Source: Rhodovibrio sodomensis
Lineage (GTDB): Bacteria; Pseudomonadota; Alphaproteobacteria; Kiloniellales; Rhodovibrionaceae
Direction of reading: 5' to 3'
Length of the DNA stretch: 64,000 nt
Assembly (NCBI RefSeq): GCF_016583645.1
Contig: NZ_NRRL01000001.1
Span: forward strand, 223,418-287,417
Positions 60,434 through 64,000 of the stretch are shown here, piece after piece; the first letter of the stretch is position 1, and each line of letters starts with the position of its first letter. Below the pieces are notes generated by a model that was not told the origin of the DNA, searched no databases, and saw only the letters and a list, made by a program, of their open reading frames with translations. The translations under genes and the position numbers were made by a program.

Positions 60434-61390
60434 ATGCGTTCGCTCGACCGCCTCACCGAATCCGACCGCCCGCTGATCGCCCGCCACCTGCTCCGTCTCG
60501 ACGAGTCCGACCGGCGCCTGCGGTTTTGCAGTCCGCTGAAGGACAGCGCGCTCCTGACCCACGTCGACCGGCTCGACCTCAGCCGGGGGCACCACATCGG
60601 CTACTTCGTCAACGGCGAGCTGCGCGGCCTGACCGAGCTGTTCGCCGAAGCCGACCAGACCCGCTGCGAAGCCGCCCTCTCGGTCGACGCTGGCTGGCGA
60701 CGCAAGGGCATCGGCGCGCGCATGCTCGATCGCACCCTGCGCCTGGCTGCCCTCGCCGGCTTCCAGCAGATCGACCTGTTCATCTGCAATCGCAACACCG
60801 GCATGCGCGCGCTTGCCCGCACCCGGGGCTTCGAGATCAAGACCGTCGACGGCGAGGTGATCGCGACGCGCGCCCTCCGGCCCGACCTGCCTGGGCACCA
60901 CCTGGGCGAGCTGATCGACACGACCCAGTCGGTCAGCCTCCACATGCTGACGGCAGGTCTGGCGGCCTGGTCGGCCTGGTCGGGCTTGATCGCGCCCCTG
61001 GCCGCCACCGCGCCAGCAAATCACACCCCCACGGGCACCGCTGCACCCGAAGCGCCGCCCCTCCAGACACCGCCGCGCGGGCGCGGCGTGCGTCACCGAC
61101 AGATCGGCACCGTCGCGCACCTGACGCTGGACAGGCCGGAGAAGCTGAACGCGCTCGACCTCGACCTGGTTCACGCTCTCCACGACGCCCTGGATCGCTG
61201 CGCGAACGATCCCGCCGTCGACGTCGTGGTGATCGACGGCGCGGGCGACACGACGTTCTCCGCCGGCGGCGACGTCCGGGCCGTGCGGGCCGCGCAGCTG
61301 ACCGGCGAGGCTTACGGCGCGCACTTCTTCCACGAGCTCTATGCCCTGACCCCCGGATCCACGCTTTTCCCAAGCCCTACGTCGCGCTGA
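60434..61390 (+). CDS. GNAT acetyltransferase fused in frame to N-terminal part of 3-hydroxyisobutyryl-CoA hydrolase
   Basis: 318 codons from ATG 60434. Residues 1-150 are a GNAT domain: RCEAALSVDAGWRRKGIGAR carries the acetyl-CoA P-loop RRKGIGA. A Pro/Thr linker leads to residues about 217-318, which match the start of 3-hydroxyisobutyryl-CoA hydrolase/enoyl-CoA hydratase (GTVAHLTLDRPEKLNALDLD, VVIDGAGDTTFSAGGDVRAV). The frame ends early because of a one-base deletion. The GNAT part looks functional and has a paralogue at 62192; the hydrolase part is broken. Confidence 0.75.
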   Translation: MRSLDRLTESDRPLIARHLLRLDESDRRLRFCSPLKDSALLTHVDRLDLSRGHHIGYFVNGELRGLTELFAEADQTRCEAALSVDAGWRRKGIGARMLDRTLRLAALAGFQQIDLFICNRNTGMRALARTRGFEIKTVDGEVIATRALRPDLPGHHLGELIDTTQSVSLHMLTAGLAAWSAWSGLIAPLAATAPANHTPTGTAAPEAPPLQTPPRGRGVRHRQIGTVAHLTLDRPEKLNALDLDLVHALHDALDRCANDPAVDVVVIDGAGDTTFSAGGDVRAVRAAQLTGEAYGAHFFHELYALTPGSTLFPSPTSR

Positions 61391-62157
61391 TCTCCGACCG
61401 GACCGCCGCGGCCATGCCCGAGAACCGGATCGGCTTCTTCACGGACGTCGGCGCCAGCTACGTGCTGCCCCGGCTACCGGGTGAGATCGGGACCTACATG
61501 TCGCTGACCGGCGCCCGCCTGACCGGCGCCGATGCCGTGCAAGCCGGCCTGGCCACGCACCTCGTGCCGGTGGACCGCCTCGGCGAGATCCCCGACCTGA
61601 TCGCCCGGGCCCTGCTGCACCGCGCGCCGTGGGGCGCGGTAGATGGACTGCTCGATCGCCTGGCGATCGCCCGCGATGCCGCCACGATCCGCCAGCAGCA
61701 GCCGGAGATCGACCGCTGCTTCGGGCACGACACGGTCGAGGAGGTCCTGGTCGCGCTGCAGACCGAGGACAGCGACTGGAGCCGGCATGCCGCAGGCGTG
61801 CTCGCTCAGCAGTGCCCCACCTCGCTCAAGGTCACGCTGAAGGCCATGCGCCGCGGCGCCCGCGCCTCGTTCGGCCGATGCATGGCGATGGAGTACGGCA
61901 TCTGCCAGACGCTGATCGCCCGGCCGGACTTCGCCGAAGGCGTGCGCGCGCAGCTGGTCGACAAGTGCCGGCAGCCGGCCTGGCAGCCGGCGACCCTGGC
62001 CGAAGTCAGCGACGAGGTTGTCGCGCGCTGCTTCGCCCGCCGGCGCGCCGTTCACCCGGAACCGCGCGAAGGCCTTCATGCCGGCGCCGGCATCCCGACC
62101 GAGATCGGCACAGCGACGGCAGTCCGTACCGAAGCGCCGCTTCCTGAAACCGCCTGA
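61084..62157 (+). pseudogene. Broken 3-hydroxyisobutyryl-CoA hydrolase
   Basis: This crotonase-fold enzyme acts in valine breakdown. The first frame ends TPGSTLFPSPTSR; the continuing sequence (RIHAFPKPYVALIS, then MPENRIGFFTDVGASYVLPR and ARPDFAEGVRAQLVDK) lies one frame away, consistent with loss of one base near 61348. The segment with the Gly-rich oxyanion loop (about 20 residues, DGxxMGGGVGLSxHGxxRVA in relatives) is absent between VALI and SDRT. The product should be inactive. A sequencing error cannot explain the second defect. Confidence 0.8.
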
Positions 62158-62191
62158 TCCCTACTCGCCCGAGACCCCGCGGAGACTCGAT

Positions 62192-62728
62192 ATGACGACG
62201 ACCCCGCTCACCCCGGATCACCTGCCGCTGATCCGCGACCACCTGCTACGCCTGTCACCCGAGGACCGGCGCGGGCGCTTCGGCACGCCGCTCAAGGACG
62301 CGGGCATCGAGGCCTACGTCGCCCGGCTCGACCCGGCCCGCATCCAGCTGATCGGACGGATCGAGCACGGGGCCCTGGTCGCGCTCACCGAGATCTTCCT
62401 GGAAGGCGATCTAGCCACCTGCGAGGCGGCCTTCTCGGTCGATCCGGACCGGCGCCGGCAGGGCCTTGGCCGCGCCATGGCGACCAGCGCGCTCGGGCAC
62501 GCGGCCGCGACCGGCTTCGCCCGGATGGTGATGTTCATCCAGCACGCCAACACGCCGATGCGCGAACTCGTTCGCCGACATGCCTTCAATCTTCCCCTGG
62601 AAGACAGTGACTACCACGCCAACCGCCCGGTCGAGCTGCGCCAGCCGTGCGCCGGCGAGCTGCCCGACATCAAGGCCTCACAGGGCACGGCTCCGCCTGG
62701 CGGGCCTGACGGGCTCGCCACTGCCTGA
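62192..62728 (+). CDS. GNAT acetyltransferase, paralogue of 60434 gene
   Basis: 178 residues, ATG 62192 (GGAGACTC upstream). EAAFSVDPDRRRQGLGRAMA holds the acetyl-CoA motif RRRQGLGRA. Close in sequence to the first 150 residues of the 60434 gene (LPLIRDHLLRLSPEDRRGRF against PLIARHLLRLDESDRRLRF), so one is a duplicate. Substrate unknown. The C-terminus is Pro/Gly-rich. Confidence 0.85.
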   Translation: MTTTPLTPDHLPLIRDHLLRLSPEDRRGRFGTPLKDAGIEAYVARLDPARIQLIGRIEHGALVALTEIFLEGDLATCEAAFSVDPDRRRQGLGRAMATSALGHAAATGFARMVMFIQHANTPMRELVRRHAFNLPLEDSDYHANRPVELRQPCAGELPDIKASQGTAPPGGPDGLATA

Positions 62729-62803
62729 TCGCCGCCAGCCGCCCGCCTGTGAGCCCATTTCCCGGCAAGCGCGCCCCGCGCTGCCCACCTCCGGAGTTCC
62801 GTC

Positions 62804-63997
62804 ATGCTCTACGCGATGCACGCCGCCCACAGAATGACCCTGGAGCCGCTGCACCTGCTGGCCGAGGCGAGCCAGATGCTGCTGCAGCCGTTCGCGGCGA
62901 TCCCGGCCATCCGGCCCGCGCAGGCCAGCCTGGAGATGCTGAGCCGGATGACGCGTGATTACGGCAAGCCGACGTTCGATCTGGATCAGCCCGAGCGGGT
63001 CATCCAGCAGACCCCGTTCGCCCGCCTCCTGCGGTTCGACGCCCGGGCGCATGTCGAGAACCCCGTCCTGTGGTTCGTCGCCGCCCCGCTCTCCGGCCAT
63101 CACGCTACCCTGCTCCGCCACACCGTCGACGCCCTGCTCGATCACGGCGACGTCGTGATCACGGACTGGCTGGACGCGCGCACGATCCCCGCGGAGGCCG
63201 GGTCCTTTGGCATCGACGACTACGTCGATCACCTAATCCGGTTTATGGCGCAGGCCGCCGCCGAGGGCACCCGGCCGCTGTCGGCGATCGCGGTCTGCCA
63301 GCCCGGCCCGCCGATGGTCGCCGCGATGAGCGTTATGGCCCGTGATGGTCTCCCGGGAACCCCGTCCAGCCTGTCGATCATCTCCGCGCCGATGGACCCG
63401 GCGGCGGCGCCGACCCAGGTCACGGAACTTGCCGCGCAGCACTCGATGGCGTGGTTCGAGCGCAACGTGATCTATCCCGTCCCGCTCACCGAGCCCGGAC
63501 GCGGCCGCCGGGTCTATCCGGGCTTCCTGCAGCTCGCGGGCTTCATGTCGATGAACCCGGAGCGCCACATGGAGAAGCAACAGAACGTCTTCTTCGACCG
63601 GCTCGCCGGGAACCATGACCAGGCCGACCGGGTCGTCGAATTCTACGACGAGTACTGGTCGGTTCTGGATCTGCCGGCGGAGTTCTACCTCCAGACGATC
63701 GACCAGGTCTTCCAGCGCCGCACCCTGGCGACCGGCCAGGCCACCTATCGCGACACCGCGATCGATCCCTCGATCGTCCAGGACCTCGCCCTGCAGACCG
63801 TGGAGGCCGGCGCCGACGACGTCTGCGCCCCCGGCCAGACGGTCGCCGCCCACCGGATCCTGGCGGGACTCCCCGAGGACAAGCGCAACCACTTTGTCGC
63901 GGACGGCGTCGGTCACTACGGCGGCTTCTCCGGAACCCGGTTCCGCAAGAACATCCTGCCGCGCATGGTTGCCTTCGCAACTCAACACGCCGCCTGA
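62804..63997 (+). CDS. phaZ: Intracellular polyhydroxyalkanoate depolymerase (PhaZ1-type)
   Basis: 397 residues, ATG 62804; ends at the window edge and appears complete. It mobilises stored PHA in the cytosol. Cys165 sits in AVCQPGP, the lipase-box-like nucleophile position of this family, with GHYGGFSG near the C-terminus supplying His. The N-terminal MTLEPLHLLAEASQMLLQ and QPERVIQQTPFARLLRFD are typical. Suggests the organism accumulates polyhydroxybutyrate. It follows the acetyltransferase by 75 bases and need not be co-regulated. Confidence 0.93.
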   Translation: MLYAMHAAHRMTLEPLHLLAEASQMLLQPFAAIPAIRPAQASLEMLSRMTRDYGKPTFDLDQPERVIQQTPFARLLRFDARAHVENPVLWFVAAPLSGHHATLLRHTVDALLDHGDVVITDWLDARTIPAEAGSFGIDDYVDHLIRFMAQAAAEGTRPLSAIAVCQPGPPMVAAMSVMARDGLPGTPSSLSIISAPMDPAAAPTQVTELAAQHSMAWFERNVIYPVPLTEPGRGRRVYPGFLQLAGFMSMNPERHMEKQQNVFFDRLAGNHDQADRVVEFYDEYWSVLDLPAEFYLQTIDQVFQRRTLATGQATYRDTAIDPSIVQDLALQTVEAGADDVCAPGQTVAAHRILAGLPEDKRNHFVADGVGHYGGFSGTRFRKNILPRMVAFATQHAA

Positions 63998-64000
63998 CCC

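Noticed and set aside
1..64000. CRISPR array, insertion sequence or prophage
   Set aside because: No regularly spaced repeats, no transposase-like protein and no capsid, terminase, tail or portal gene was recognised on either strand.

Overview
The window is a GC-rich stretch of a bacterial replicon, almost certainly from an alphaproteobacterium. The strongest evidence is a circularly permuted two-piece tmRNA gene (ssrA, about 56438-56780), the arrangement known from alphaproteobacteria, whose tag reads ANDNDASEMALAA. PAS_5-type proteins, a cytoplasmic polyhydroxyalkanoate depolymerase and the high GC content agree. I cannot assign a genus or say whether this is chromosome, chromid or megaplasmid. 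No phage structural genes, transposases, CRISPR arrays, conjugation set or replication initiator were recognised.

Layout. 1-8.3 kb: 3' part of thioredoxin reductase trxB, a large exported protein of unknown function on the minus strand, a zone of gene decay (about 4.7-5.6 kb) and small membrane or secreted proteins. 8.4-11.2 kb: seven small plus-strand genes of unknown function, bounded by terminators. 11.3-18.7 kb: a more recognisable block with a SRAP-family abasic-site protein, a HIRAN-like protein, a HerA/FtsK-type ATPase overlapping an EamA transporter, and two nuclease-like genes (PD-(D/E)XK and GIY-YIG) on the minus strand. 19-25.8 kb: small genes including two PTH2-type peptidyl-tRNA hydrolase homologues and a P-loop nucleotide kinase, ending in a gene interrupted by an in-frame amber codon. 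25.8-31.1 kb: a large membrane protein, a kinase-fold protein and a PcfJ-like protein. 31.4-39.6 kb: membrane and exported proteins, an exported HNH nuclease, and a tRNA nucleotidyltransferase/poly(A) polymerase-family enzyme. 39.7-49.6 kb: a lipoprotein and large membrane-protein pair, an XRE regulator pair behind a palindromic promoter, two PAS_5 proteins, and a four-gene overlapping operon led by a cyclic-phosphate-processing receiver (cPP-REC) protein. 49.9-56.3 kb: recJ, a DUF7768-type protein, a 17-kDa surface-antigen lipoprotein and a second XRE regulator. 56.4-60.1 kb: ssrA, about 0.8 kb of hairpin-rich DNA without a convincing gene, a metallophosphoesterase and tRNA-Arg(CCT). 60.4-64 kb: a GNAT acetyltransferase fused to a broken 3-hydroxyisobutyryl-CoA hydrolase, a GNAT paralogue, and phaZ.

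How the genes may work together. Most genes are small, on the plus strand, joined by 1-11 base overlaps or 20-60 base gaps, and lack a recognisable family. The recurring theme among those that can be named is tRNA and ribosome maintenance (two PTH2 homologues, a CCA/PAP-family enzyme, a cPP-REC operon, tmRNA, a rare-codon tRNA-Arg), together with DNA damage handling (SRAP, HIRAN, RecJ, nucleases). Their clustering is visible in the sequence; a shared function is inference.
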